64,000 nucleotides of DNA, taken from contig OX637287.1 in assembly GCA_951799445.1 (NCBI GenBank), positions 33,250,224 through 33,314,223 of the forward strand. Reading direction: 5' to 3'. Below the pieces are notes generated by a model that saw only the letters and a program-made list of their open reading frames with translations, was not told the origin of the DNA and did no database searches. Positions 35,911-47,608 of this stretch are shown piece after piece (the stretch's first letter is position 1; every line of letters starts with the position of its first letter). Position numbers and translations under genes: made by a program. Origin of the DNA: Pseudisothecium myosuroides. Lineage: Eukaryota; Streptophyta; Bryopsida; Hypnales; Lembophyllaceae.

Positions 35911-37056
35911 TTGAATTTGATATTAAGCACTTGCCTAGCCAGAGTGACTTTGATCACTTTAGCCTATTTTGGTGGAACATGGCATCATGATTCGAGGACA
36001 ACGTATTCAGCAACAAACTATTATTGAGGAGACACTTTCTATTCCTGGATCTAGCTCAGAAGCTTACAAAGGTGGATACTTTTGGGAGGCCATGTGGTAT
36101 GAGCTGAGCAGGTTAGGATTGAAGTAGCATGAGAAGGATATTGAGGAGAGCCACAAGTTTAAAGGGGGTGTCAATCGGTTGTAGACAGATTGACGGATTT
36201 GATGAGCTTCAATGCCAAGCCTTCTATTAGTGTTGCTTCAGAGGAGGAGTGGGAGCATCACTTTCGTGAGGTCATACAGTTGAATGAGTATGAGGATCAA
36301 TCACTTGAGCTTTTTTACAATTCCACCAAACCCTCATATGGGTGGTGTGGGTGATATACCCTTTGCTGGCGCAAGGAGCAGCGATGGTGTAGCCCATACT
36401 GGTGCAGGGAGCAACGCTGGCATATCCTTTTCTCGTGTAGACGTATTTCTTACTGGTGCTGGGAGTAGTGGTAGTGCTATAAATGTTGGTGGGGTGAGCT
36501 ATGTGTAGAGTAGACATGCCACTCTGGGGTTGTAGGATGCAAACATTGATGCCTTGATGTCAATTGATAGTGGTCAAGAGACCATTTTACCAAGCTATAC
36601 AACCCCAAGGAACAAGAGGTGGGTCCCTAGCGCCATGAGCTTGTACTTACGAGTTTGTGTGATTGAGCTGCCGGCACTGGTAGACTATTTTGTTCACTTT
36701 ATGCCGTGATTAAACAACCTACCTAGCAATATCCCTACTTTCATGCTGCTTTGGAGGTATTGGAAGATGACAACAACTAAGGAGGAGTTGGAGAACTTGG
36801 GGCAGGTGTTGCACTATAGGTTGGTCCAGGATGTGAAGGGTGAAGAGATGTTGAGCTTCTTGAACATCCCAAGAGTATGCTCCATCACCAAGTTCTAGGC
36901 GAAGCATCATCAGTCTCAAGAACAGGTGCCATATCTTCAAGCTGTTCAAGTGGCTGGAAGATTATTTATTTATTTATTTATAGGATCTTTGTAGAATCAA
37001 TTATCAAATTTTAAATTGGAATTTACATAATGCATGCTCTAAAAGCGCCTACTCCT

Positions 37057-37613
37057 TTATTGCCTAAAGTTCCAAGGCCATTTTTGTGTCAAATATCACT
37101 CAAAACTATCATTTTTGTTGATTTCACATTTTTTTAAGAATCTAACCATTGGATCTTGTACTTCACTTGTCTGAGATCATATGCTAAAAATTTCATCAAA
37201 TTTGACTGCACGGATTGGAAGATATTAGCATTCAAAGTTGGACAAAAAGATTTTTTTTGAGAACATGCTTAGATTGCGCTCCAAAAAAGATTGTCCATAA
37301 CTTTCTCATTATTAGTCTAAATAGAATGAATTAAAGTTTTACATGTAGAAAAAATATAATATTTTAGGAAAAATTTTATAAAAAATTATTTGATTTTTTT
37401 TAGGATTGCCTGCCAACCTCCATTTTTGGCTTTTTGTGCCATAATTTTTGCTTCCAGACACTGATTGAGATAAAAATTACATTCACAAGAAGCTTATATG
37501 TTTTTCTAGCTTTACAAAAAAATTTAGAAAACTATGATGAATATTGAGACCATATGAGTTGACCTGAAGTTGCATTTTGGCCCCCGTAGGGCCAATAGGA
37601 CTTTAGGGGTTAA
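37057..37613 (-). mobile_element. TTAA-family MITE copy H, inverted
   Basis: Right edge AGGACTTTAGGGGTTAA. The left edge TTATTGCCTAAAGTTCCAAGG is a decayed terminal repeat. The interior is the reverse complement of copies C/G (AAAACTATCATTTTTGTTG, CTAACCATTGGATCTTGTA). Left boundary approximate. Confidence 0.6.
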
Positions 37614-38537
37614 ATGTTTATTGTTGGTACATAGAAGAATGTAAATGTTAGAGTAAAAATATGTAATATGTTCCTTTGTGTTAAAGATTGTTTTTAGAGC
37701 TTGAGAAACTTTTAGACCTCCTACCTTACACCTAAATATGCCTAAATAAGCAATTCGTACTATTCAGATCTTGTTGGAAGTCAAAAGCATATTGGTATTC
37801 TATATTTTCTTTGGGACATAGTGGGTGACTACCCCTTCCTTGAAGGCGTTTACGTAGGCCCTGCCCCATTGCTCAGTCTTGGGCTTGTATGCTTGGATCC
37901 CTTGAGGAGTTAAAGACATTGCGTGAAAGTGGAATTGTAGATCATCAAAGACTGCCCAACATTCTTATCGGTGAATCTTTCTTTGGCCTTGTATTGTATT
38001 ATTCCACTCTGCCTTGCATACTTCCTTCCACACTTTATCAAAATGGGACCAAGACAACTTCTTGAATATGATCTTTTGACACTTCACACTTGGTGCCATT
38101 GAAGCTGAGTTTGCTTGGTAAGTTTGAATTATCCCTGAGAGTTGTGAATCTTTTTTCAAGACTAAGTTACGTCTCCTCCACCCAAACTCGCTTGAGATAG
38201 AGAATATTCCATAGCTGCAATTGGTTTTTTTTTCTCTCTTCCGCATCTTTTATCAACCAAATGTAAGAAATTTGAAAGTGAATGATCTTCTTGATTATCA
38301 TGAACAAAGCATGAAGCGTATAGAAATCTAAATTTGTTATAGAAATGTCAAAATTGGGGGACCACTTCCTCGTTCCATCTAGACCACCAGAAGGACCTCT
38401 GATCGACTTGGCTTGAATGGAACCAGAGAACAAACTGCCATTTCATGCTTGTTTATATTTCATGCCTTTTGGCCTTTGTGTTCTTCTCTTTGCTCACATT
38501 TGCCAACTATACATGTATATGCACGTGCTCTATATTA
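37614..38537. other. Intergenic with a decayed minus-strand ORF
   Basis: Minus-strand frames near 38430-37965 contain SGGLDGTRKWSPNF and KKLSWSHFDKVWKEVCKAEW. These read like an old mobile-element protein, but the stops prevent assignment. Confidence 0.3.
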
Positions 38538-39381
38538 GGGTGATTGCAAGAAACACTTGTACTATTTTTTGTCACACGGTCAATGCGGAAGTTGTTTTGT
38601 ACCATAAGTATTGCAAAAATGATTGAATGAACATGAAATTCAAAAGCAAGCTTCCTATAGCAATAGAAAATGCACTTGAATTTTTTCAATTTTTTCAAAA
38701 TTAATTTAATAGGTGAAATTGAATTTTGAATATATGTCACACATGTAGTTTTGGTGGTTTTTAGTACTATCGAGTACCTTTTTTGAAGAGTTACATCATC
38801 AAATTTCGTAGGCTAGCTCTTCTAATAGAAATACACCTTCTCAAGAGAGGGATTTCCAAAAACATTTTCCAAGTGTGTTTTATATTGGCCTAAAGTGTGC
38901 TATATTCAGGCTGAATTTATGTTGAATTAAAAATGGTTTTTTAGTTCTAACTTTGATCTTTCTACTTTACTCTTAGTTGACATCAATGGCCATCTTTAAA
39001 ATAAAATTTTCAAACTCATTTCCTAATTTTCAAAAATAGAAACGTGAAAGTCATATTTTCTAAGGTAAATTGTAGCATGTGGCTCAAAATAGTACTTCAA
39101 GGTACACAAAAAGACTCATTAGTATTGCTGGGGCTTGTAATACCTTCTATTTGCCAATATAAATTGTTTTTTAATGGCAAATTAAGTATTTCCATCCATT
39201 TTTGTCATCCAATGATCAACATCACATGTTGTCAGAATAGTAAATTTGAAATCCAATCGACCATTCAAATTTTATGTTCCATGCCTTCAATAGTACTGAA
39301 GGTGACTTATAGTACAAAAAATAATCGAAAGTCCAAAATGAAAAAGGCAACAAATAGTACAAAAGTTTCTTGCAATCACCC
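38538..39381. mobile_element. TIR element (844 bp), unassigned superfamily
   Basis: GGGTGATTGCAAGAAAC...TTGTACTATTT at the left, AAATAGTACAA...GTTTCTTGCAATCACCC at the right: inverted repeats of about 35 bases. ATTA directly flanks both sides. No transposase remains. Confidence 0.65.
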
Positions 39382-40169
39382 ATTAAGAGTTTAAGACTGT
39401 GTGAAAACCTCTTTAGGCATTTGATTGTTTTCATGTCACATGCAAGATGCCATTCTACATCAAATTCTTCAACATTCTCAACAATAAGCTTTTGTCCTTG
39501 TTGTTGAGTACAAGTATAGAATACTATTTGCATGGTAGCATCCAAGGTGACAAAATCCTAAAACATTTCTTTTAGCTTGTTGGAATTTAACAATTCTATA
39601 AATTTAGAGTGTTTTTTCAAACCTCAAAATTGCACCTTGTAGGTGCTCTGCGGGTGTACCGTTTGCCCTTACACGTTTACATCAAGCAAACTTTTTTTGG
39701 GTTTAGGGTAGATGAAAACATTTGCGCTAAGTAAATGGGTTTTTTCTTGTGCAAAGGTTGTGGATGCGCTTTGGTCAACCTTGATTGTAACTTTCAATAT
39801 AACTATTTTTGGTACTTGATTTAACTCAAAAAATGGAGCTTGACAAGATTTCTTTTTGCTTCATCATAAAGTACTAAAAAAATCCAAAAATGTAAATAAT
39901 TATTGCAATTGAAAGCTCCATGTGTTGAAATCCAAATAATACAATATGATGTGTTTTTCATTCATATTTTTTTCTCTTAAAATGAATTTCCATATTTAAA
40001 TTACAAATTTAAGTTTTTCATTCTAACCTTGATTTGTGGTAAAAATTCTAAATTATTCTAACTTTATCAAACAATTTTTTTGAAAAATTGTGAAAATTGC
40101 ATCCTAAAATGAATCTTATAAGTTATTTTTTCAAGTTGATGCTTAGATTGCCCAAAGAACAAGAATGTC

Positions 40170-42905
40170 TTTAATTTTTTTTTTTGTATTGAAATGTATG
40201 GACAAATTTCATTGATAAAGGAAAAAGTATATAGAATTAAAGGACCACATCCTTGGCAAAGATTTTACATTTTCTAAGACATTTAAAAAATACATTTAAA
40301 AAAACAAAAAAAATCGAGGCAAGAGTGCAAGTCTGAAATCGAACTACAACAGCATGTGAAGTCTGCTATCAAGGACCTGGTGATCCAATGGAAATCCTTG
40401 CCGTACTAGTTGAAGTACCCATCTTGGGGTGAGCCAACTTCCAACTCATCGATAGATGGGATTTCTCGCCGAAGAAGCCTGTTTGGAGCCAAATGTTGTT
40501 AAATCGCTAGAGAAAAGTATCCTTCTTGTCAAGATATAGCTCATATAGCTTTGTGGTTTTGAACCAAGCCACCTGAGCATGATAAAAAAAAAGCCTTCCA
40601 TAATACTTGTTCAAGCTTTTGGGATGGAAATGGATTATTGAATCAAATTGCGTTATGGTCTTGTCAAGCAATCCAAATCACAGAGCCTCTAAAAACAGAC
40701 TACATTGAGGTTCCACGTTTCAACCTCTTTGATAGCTTAGATTCAAGAATATATTGTTGTTAGGTGAGAGATGGCCAACACCCTACCATTGGATGAATCT
40801 GAAGAGCAATGTATAGTACTGAGAGTGCAAAATTCTACACATGACAATTTTTTTCAGTGGTCAAAACAATGCAAAATCGATTCTTGAAGACCAGATTGAC
40901 AACTAGTATAAATTATGGAAATACAAGTTTGCTATCTTGCGCCATCTGTGAACAGTCATTGTGCAATGATAGACCAATCGAAGAAAGTCCGCATCTTTTG
41001 GAAGTTAGGGTTTCTGCCAAATCTCGTTCCATCTAGGCCAATACCCCACCACTAAGTCACCATGCCATTTCTCATGGATAGGTTTAATCAACTTCGTATG
41101 TTTGGTCAATAAGTTGCAACCTAGCTTTGTGGTATAAAGGTGAAGGAACCAGAGAGGAGGCCGAAAGTATCCCATACCCACTTGTCTGAGTCAAAGAATA
41201 ATTTAGCCACAATACTCATGTAAAATAGGGGGCCAAACTTGGTCTTAATGACTCTAATTCGTTTAAGCCATCCTCTGACCATCAAATACTCCAGGGATAC
41301 TGGAAGGGCTTAGTGCTTGAGAGCAATGGAAGAAAGACCTATCATATAGTATTGAGTGGCTGGAGAAAGTTCAATTATGATTCTACTAGGAAGTACTCTT
41401 GGTTTGAATTGAAGAGTGGTGTCAAATCCCAACAACAGGAGTGGGTTTGAGTTGTTCTCAAAGAAGTCAATGTATTCTTGTTTTCAAGTAACAAATTGAC
41501 TATCAATAAGTATACAAATCCAAGCTGCTGGGATGGAAGACATCAAGTTGCGGAACGATTGAGCTTTGGTGTTTAATAAGTGGAATTTAGCTTTTGCTTC
41601 CTCCTATGGTAGAAAGGATTGAGATGAGATGTTCCAAATATGTTGTGTTTGCCACATACCATTCCCTATAAGAGTAGCAACTTTGTTGGCTGACAATCCG
41701 TGATTCTTTTTACTGAAATGAGTAGTTCATCATAAGGAGGTCGTAAAGACTGCGTCACAATTTTGAGGTGGGGAGGCTATGTTATGCTTGCTAAGCAAGC
41801 ACCATGCACATACAATTCTATGTCTTGCTCTAGAGTTTTTGCTTGCATGAAATTTATAAAGGAGGACCTTTCGAGGCATTGCAGGTCAAATACCTTGAGA
41901 TTGTGGACAAAATTGAAAGAAACAATACCTGAGGAGAAATTGTAGATTGGACAACCCGAGGAGCATTGCTTTTAAGATCTATTTTGCCATGAATATATGG
42001 ACAATTTCTTTAGGGTCTATCAAGTTCAGGCCATCAATTTGCTTAGGTGCGCAACAATTAGACCAACTGACTGTAGCGTGACTATGGTGAATTGATCTTG
42101 AATAGAGAAAGTCCCTCATTGAGGCTTGAAATTTTGGAATGATAGCTAGGGATCCCCCTATATGGCAATGAAATACCATTGATAGTGTACTTAGAAGAAT
42201 GGAGTTGACTTTGACTACTCTATGTGCCAAAGACAAGTGTATGCTAGTCCAATAAGGCAAGTTTCTTCCAAATTTTGCATGCTAAAAAGTTGTCAACGTC
42301 CCTAATATGTAAGTCAATTCCAAATAGTAAGCTTAGCAATTTAAATAGTTGCTGCTCTACTACCCATGGACATTCAATTTGTGATAGCCATTGAGGGGCC
42401 GGGTCAAAGAAAAGTCGATATGCAAAGCTTTTAGGCCAATTATTCTGAAGCCTAGACGCTAATCCATATCTATCAATTAGAAGGGATAGATGGCCAAAAT
42501 TCCTTTCTTCACCTCTCAACGTGAAATTAACGTTGTTTGCTTATTGGTTGATAAGTTGTTCTGCTATTGTTAAGGAGAGTGTGATACCAGATAGCTCTCT
42601 AGTGCGCATCAGATTTTGGCCGCAACATTGAGAGCTTCACCCACAAAAAAAAGGTAGGAGGCCAACGGGCATCTCTGGCAAACACCTCAAAGAATTGGGA
42701 AAGATTCAACGTCATTACCATTGATGCAAACAAAAGTTTTATCACTGATAAAAAGAACCTTGATCAAATTCACAAAATTAGATGGAATGCCCATAGTCTC
42801 CATTACTTTGAAAAAGAATGGAAAGTGTACCGTATCATACATTGGTGTTATTTTGTGAGTATGCGAGCATGAGCCTATGAGCATTGAGAGGAGATCATGT
42901 GAGTG
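40170..42905 (-). mobile_element. Decayed non-LTR retrotransposon (LINE), reverse-transcriptase 3' half
   Basis: On the minus strand, fragments separated by stops and frameshifts match plant LINE reverse transcriptases. KVMETMGIPSNFVNLIKVLF and a GVCQRCPLASYLF stretch (the usual RGVRQGCPL block) lie near 42880-42600. The C-terminal thumb/connection LSLAHRVVKVNSILLSTLS...SWSNCCAPKQIDGLNLIDP is near 42260-41980. A T-run at 40170-40182 on the plus strand fits the poly(A) tail. No intact ORF or 5' end is seen. The flank at 40060-40168 is TTAA-family sequence, so the LINE may have landed in such an element. Confidence 0.8.
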
Positions 42906-43074
42906 TTGAGCTCAGAAATTTGAAGAAGCACTAGAAAACTTAATAATATTTCTAAAAGTAGATTCCATCTAAACATTTTGGTCAAAATTTACTATTTTTA
43001 GTAAATTTTAGTACCTATTACCATAGACCTATTATTGTGGATCTATTACCATGGTTATATAGAATTCAGATGAA

Positions 43075-43326
43075 AATCATAATTTTTCAAATTTTTCAAG
43101 TGTGGAAATGTATCCTCTCAGTGAGAATGTAATTTTTCTAATCAAATGCCCAAATCAAAAATTATATTGCCTTAAATTTTTAAGGCAACTTCGAGTAGCA
43201 TGTGCAAAACTCCTCTTTTACATTTGAAATTTGGGAGTAGGTATAAAACAAACACGATATAGGATGCAATTGGAAAAAAAACATCTACATATATTAGTGC
43301 AAAAATCTCAATCTTTGAGGTGTTAA
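43075..43326 (+). mobile_element. TTAA-family element J, sister of K
   Basis: Ends GAGGTGTTAAAG and matches the interior of 3226-3555. Further decayed TTAA-type ends are seen at 46580-46583 (GCTTAGGGGTTAA) and 47042-47045 (CCTTTAAGGGTTAA). An interior fragment lies at about 40060-40168. Confidence 0.4.
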
Positions 43327-43532
43327 AGACTTTAGCCCATGTTAAGTATAGTTGGAACCCTCCCTATTATAATCTTTCAATCTGTGAGGTGAAAGTATCT
43401 AAAATATTTTCCACACTTCCATAGTCAAATTTGCATAATTGAATTTTTAAAATACAATTTAAAAAGAGACAATTTTAAGCAATTTTTGTCCAAAATGTGC
43501 TTTGGTACTTTAGGTTTTAATGATAGTGTATA

Positions 43533-44748
43533 CACTATAAGAAAAATAAGTTTTTTGTGACGTCCTAAAAAATGTGACCCCACATTTGTTTTGACGCAAT
43601 TTGGATCAACATTAATGTCTCCTAAAATCTGTTATACTAGACGGGCAAAATATGTACTGAAATCACAAAAGACGTACTGGATTTGACCTTGTTTTTTTTT
43701 AACACCCCATATGACATGGTTTTTTAAGGTATCTAGGGTGTACCATTTGGCGGATAGCTCAGCTCCATGTGGGCGGGCAATACTACATGGGAAAATTTTT
43801 CCTCCATCTGATGAACATTTGACGTAGATTGTGACTTGGATCCCACTAATTTTTGACGTGGCAGTTGGTTTTAGTTTTGGTTTAGGATTTTGGAGATGTC
43901 AAATTACACATTTTTTGAGACATAAATTGTTGCATATCCTATTCAGAAGGCAAGATCAACGAAAAATAATGATTTAAAATAAATTTAAAAATAAAATAAA
44001 ATGAACAAAAAAAATTCCTGAATTCAATAAGAATTAAAGAAAACTTACCATCTACCATCAAGAAATTTTTTTATGTCAAAATTAAGGAATTCATTCATTG
44101 AAAGTTAGTGAGAATGAAGGGTAGAGAGGTCCTATTTTTATCCATTGTTTGTCTATGGTGAGACAAAGGATATGGAATAACTAGAATATGGGAAGTTGAC
44201 CATTGTAACTCTTGACGTTGTTTCAGACAAGTGGATGTTGTTTCAAACATCTCGATTATGTTATTTCAGACGTTTTACATTGAACACAATTCTTGCTTTG
44301 CATATCCCATATGGATTGTTTCACTTCCTACCATCCCACTTGTATAAAGACCAATTCTTTTCATCCATGGTGCGCATCCATCCATTTTTTGCAAAGCATG
44401 CCATGTGGCTACCCTTACACTAAATTTTTCACATATAATCAACATTTTTTCATAGACCGTAGTAATTTTTACTAACTTATCCATAATCAAAATGGGTCTA
44501 CTTGCTGACGCGACAGTCAATGTTTTTTTGGACGTCCCCAAAAACATCAGTATGTCTTCAGTCATGTCAATTAAAACGTCAAGGTCAATGACAACATCAA
44601 CTTGGATTTATTGTAACGTGCCAATGTTTTCCACAACGTCTACAAAAATCTACCTTGTCGGGCTAGATGTCCTTTGAAATCTTCACGTTTTATTGGACAT
44701 TATGGGTTAGTGGTAAAATATAGCCAAAAACGTGGATTTTTTATAGTA
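43533..44748 (+). mobile_element. Non-autonomous CACTA (En/Spm) element, 1.2 kb
   Basis: Starts CACTATAAGAAAAATAAG and ends GGATTTTTTATAGTA, flanked on both sides by ATA (43530-43532, 44749-44751), the three-base duplication expected for CACTA elements. Many short ACGTC/GACGT motifs lie near the ends and within, like the sub-terminal transposase-binding repeats of this superfamily. No transposase gene. Confidence 0.75.
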
Positions 44749-44751
44749 ATA

Positions 44752-46350
44752 ATAGTTGTATGGTAGTATAGTGGCAAAGTGCTTCTTTTCTATCTCAAAT
44801 CAAAATATCTTTGTTTAAATTTCTCTATACTTCCTCACTCAAATTACAAATCTAAAAACATTTGTGAGTTTTAAAAAAAATGTCTTTTGCCAAATCACAA
44901 GCATTGAACAGACTTGCTTAAATCTCGTTGGCCATCAAAAGAAGTTTTTTCAGGGAGGGCACAATGTGTAAATAGTAAAACCACGTGAAAAGAAAGGTAA
45001 CTAAGGTTCCTTTTATTCAATAACTTATAAAAATGAACCACTTAGAAAGTCTTGTAGTTCCGATATAACCTCCAAAAAAATTATTTAGAGAATGATTTCA
45101 TAATATTCTTAGAATACTCTGTAAAATATTTCAATTTTATGGACTATTTTTAGAATATACCTATTATTTCATACTTCTATATTAAATACCCTTTGCTTGT
45201 TGGGGGGTAAATTAATTCATACATAGTGACTTTTTCAACAAAGGTTCCAAACTTTGAATGTAAGTTAGCACATAAGTTTTAGAAATTATATGAAAAAATT
45301 ATGAAATTTTAAGTGATAATTTATATAGCTATATTCAGAATTAACCATAGCCTCTCAATTTGTTCTTATGATATGTGTGATTTTCATTGCTATGATAAAC
45401 CAATCTTGATTATTGTTCCTTTGGTTTGGTTTTGAAGTTTTATTTCTTAATTCAATTTTCACTTCATCTTTCAATATGTTTCAATCACATGACAAGCTCA
45501 TGACATTTTTGGTTAGAAGATTTTTGATGTTAGTCTAAAATAAATTGAAATAGGCTAAAATATACTACCTTTGAATGTTATATCAAATACAATTTAATAT
45601 TATAACTCTAATTATTTTCATTTTCTCATACCCATACATTGTAACTTTGACTATGATCATTTTCTCATATCCATTTGGTTGTTCTATCATCTATACATTA
45701 AATGAGGCTTTGTTTGTTTTATTTTGTTTGTTACAATGAGATCTCCAGAACTCGCTCCAGAATCATGCATTTCTTCGTTGCGTTCTTTGTACTATTACAA
45801 ATCTTGCCACAAACTTTGTTTTGTGGTGTTTAAACTCATGAGCAAAAAAGATATTGAAGTTTGAAGTTTCATGAATTAAAATATTAGAAAACTACGTTTA
45901 CTTATATTTTAATCCCTGAACATACAAAGTCTTCTCTAGAATTGACAATTTGAGAAAAATCATCATAAAGTACTATTTGGAGGAATATTTTGGAATTGGT
46001 ATCCAAATGAAAGTTGTAGATTTTGAGTTTTAGATTTCATCCATAAGGTTAGATTCATTATTGCTATCACCAATATTTTTTAATAAATTTAGAAAGGACA
46101 ATTTCAAAATTCCTTCTAAATTTGATTACAAGTAAAATATTACTCCGTATCATTTTTTGAGTAAAATTTTTTGGAATAGATTTGAAATGAGGCCCTCTTG
46201 ATATGGTGATTTTTTGAAATTTTTGTGTTCTTAAAATCTATGACGTCATTTTTGCAAATTCAATTTTGTACTAGAGTCAAAGCAATTTTGGCTTGGTCAA
46301 CTACTTGACTTATGTGCACATTTGTAATTTTGTAAAGGTATGTACTCTAG
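44752..46350. other. Intergenic, nothing identified
   Basis: Very AT-rich, no gene, no clear element ends until the TTAA-type end at 46580. Confidence 0.5.
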
Positions 46351-46545
46351 TAACATCAAATTCAACCATTAGATAGGACAACAACTTGATAAAGAGTGAA
46401 AATTGAGTTTCAATCTGTTTGTAATTTGGAAAGCTACGTATTTTAGTAACATCAAATTCAACCATTAGATAGACCAACAATTTGATAAAGTATCTCTACA
46501 AATTAGGATGATTTTCATTCAAGCAGTAATGAGAATGAAAATAGA
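46351..46545. repeat. Tandem repeat, period about 96
   Basis: TAACATCAAATTCAACCATT recurs at 46351 and 46447, each followed by GATAAAG and a later GAGTTTCAAT. Confidence 0.7.
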
Positions 46546-46600
46546 GTTTCAATTTGTTGGACGTCAGAGCGCTTAGGGGTTAACTGTGGCAACAACAAAA

Positions 46601-46905
46601 GGCATACTACTAAGTATTAATAAGGATCCAAGGAAATATATGATTAGTTAAGTTACTAAAGGGAGTTACAATTGGCATAGCCATTATGTGGCCAATGGAT
46701 GAGAGGGAAGCATACTACTCAGTATTAATAAGGATCTAAGGAAATATATGATTAGTTAAGTTACTAAAGGGAGTCGCAATTGGCAGCTTAAGGATCCAAG
46801 GGAATATATGATTAGTTAAGTTACTAAAGGAAGTCACAATTGGCAGCTTAACTCTTAAGCGTCGACATAGCCATTATGTGGCCAATGGATGAGAGGGAAT
46901 CTAAC
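46601..46905. repeat. Tandem repeat, three units
   Basis: GGAAATATATGATTAGTTAA occurs three times. The block CCATTATGTGGCCAATGGAT occurs twice. Unit lengths vary (about 108 and 78 bases) by internal deletion. Confidence 0.75.
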
Positions 46906-47608
46906 TATGTAGGACAAAAATGCAACTATTCATCCTCAGAATTTGTTATGAAAAGGGAAGACCTTCTACAATAGCTTGACTTCCAATGTTTAAGCCAATG
47001 ATTCACACGGTAATGCAAAACGATGATTAATCCTTTAAGGGTTAAGGTTTGCGCTGGGGAGACGTTCAGTGAACTCGCTGAAAGATTTCTTACTCGCCCT
47101 CAAGGCAGAGAAACGTTTCATCAACTTCGTTTACAGTAGTTCCCTACTGCTGGAACCAGGGGTTTGGGGATCTGCTCCCTTCACCGTTTCAGTATGATCT
47201 ACCTACTCCTAAAATAGAAACTTACACAAACTCCTAAATGCTCCTAAATGCGCCCCTAAATTACAGACTCCTGCCCACGTACGCATGAGAAACAAACCTC
47301 CTAAGAGAAATTCAGAGTCAAGGAAACGCAGAAATGCAGAATATCACACTGCAAACTAGATTCTAAGCGAAGTGATTCTGAGGTTTCATTACTTGTACTG
47401 TACTGTACAGTACATGAATTCCAGTCGCAAATATTAACGTGGTACTTGGTGTATAATCTGTTTGGAAAGTCCAATGGGTATGACAGCTCATACGGAGAAT
47501 CTCTCGCCAACCTAATTCTGAGGCATTTCATAGAGGGTTCTTTAGTACGATACTGGTACTCTCAAAATTCTAGAGTGGCGTACAAAAATGAGGCAACACC
47601 TTGAGCAG

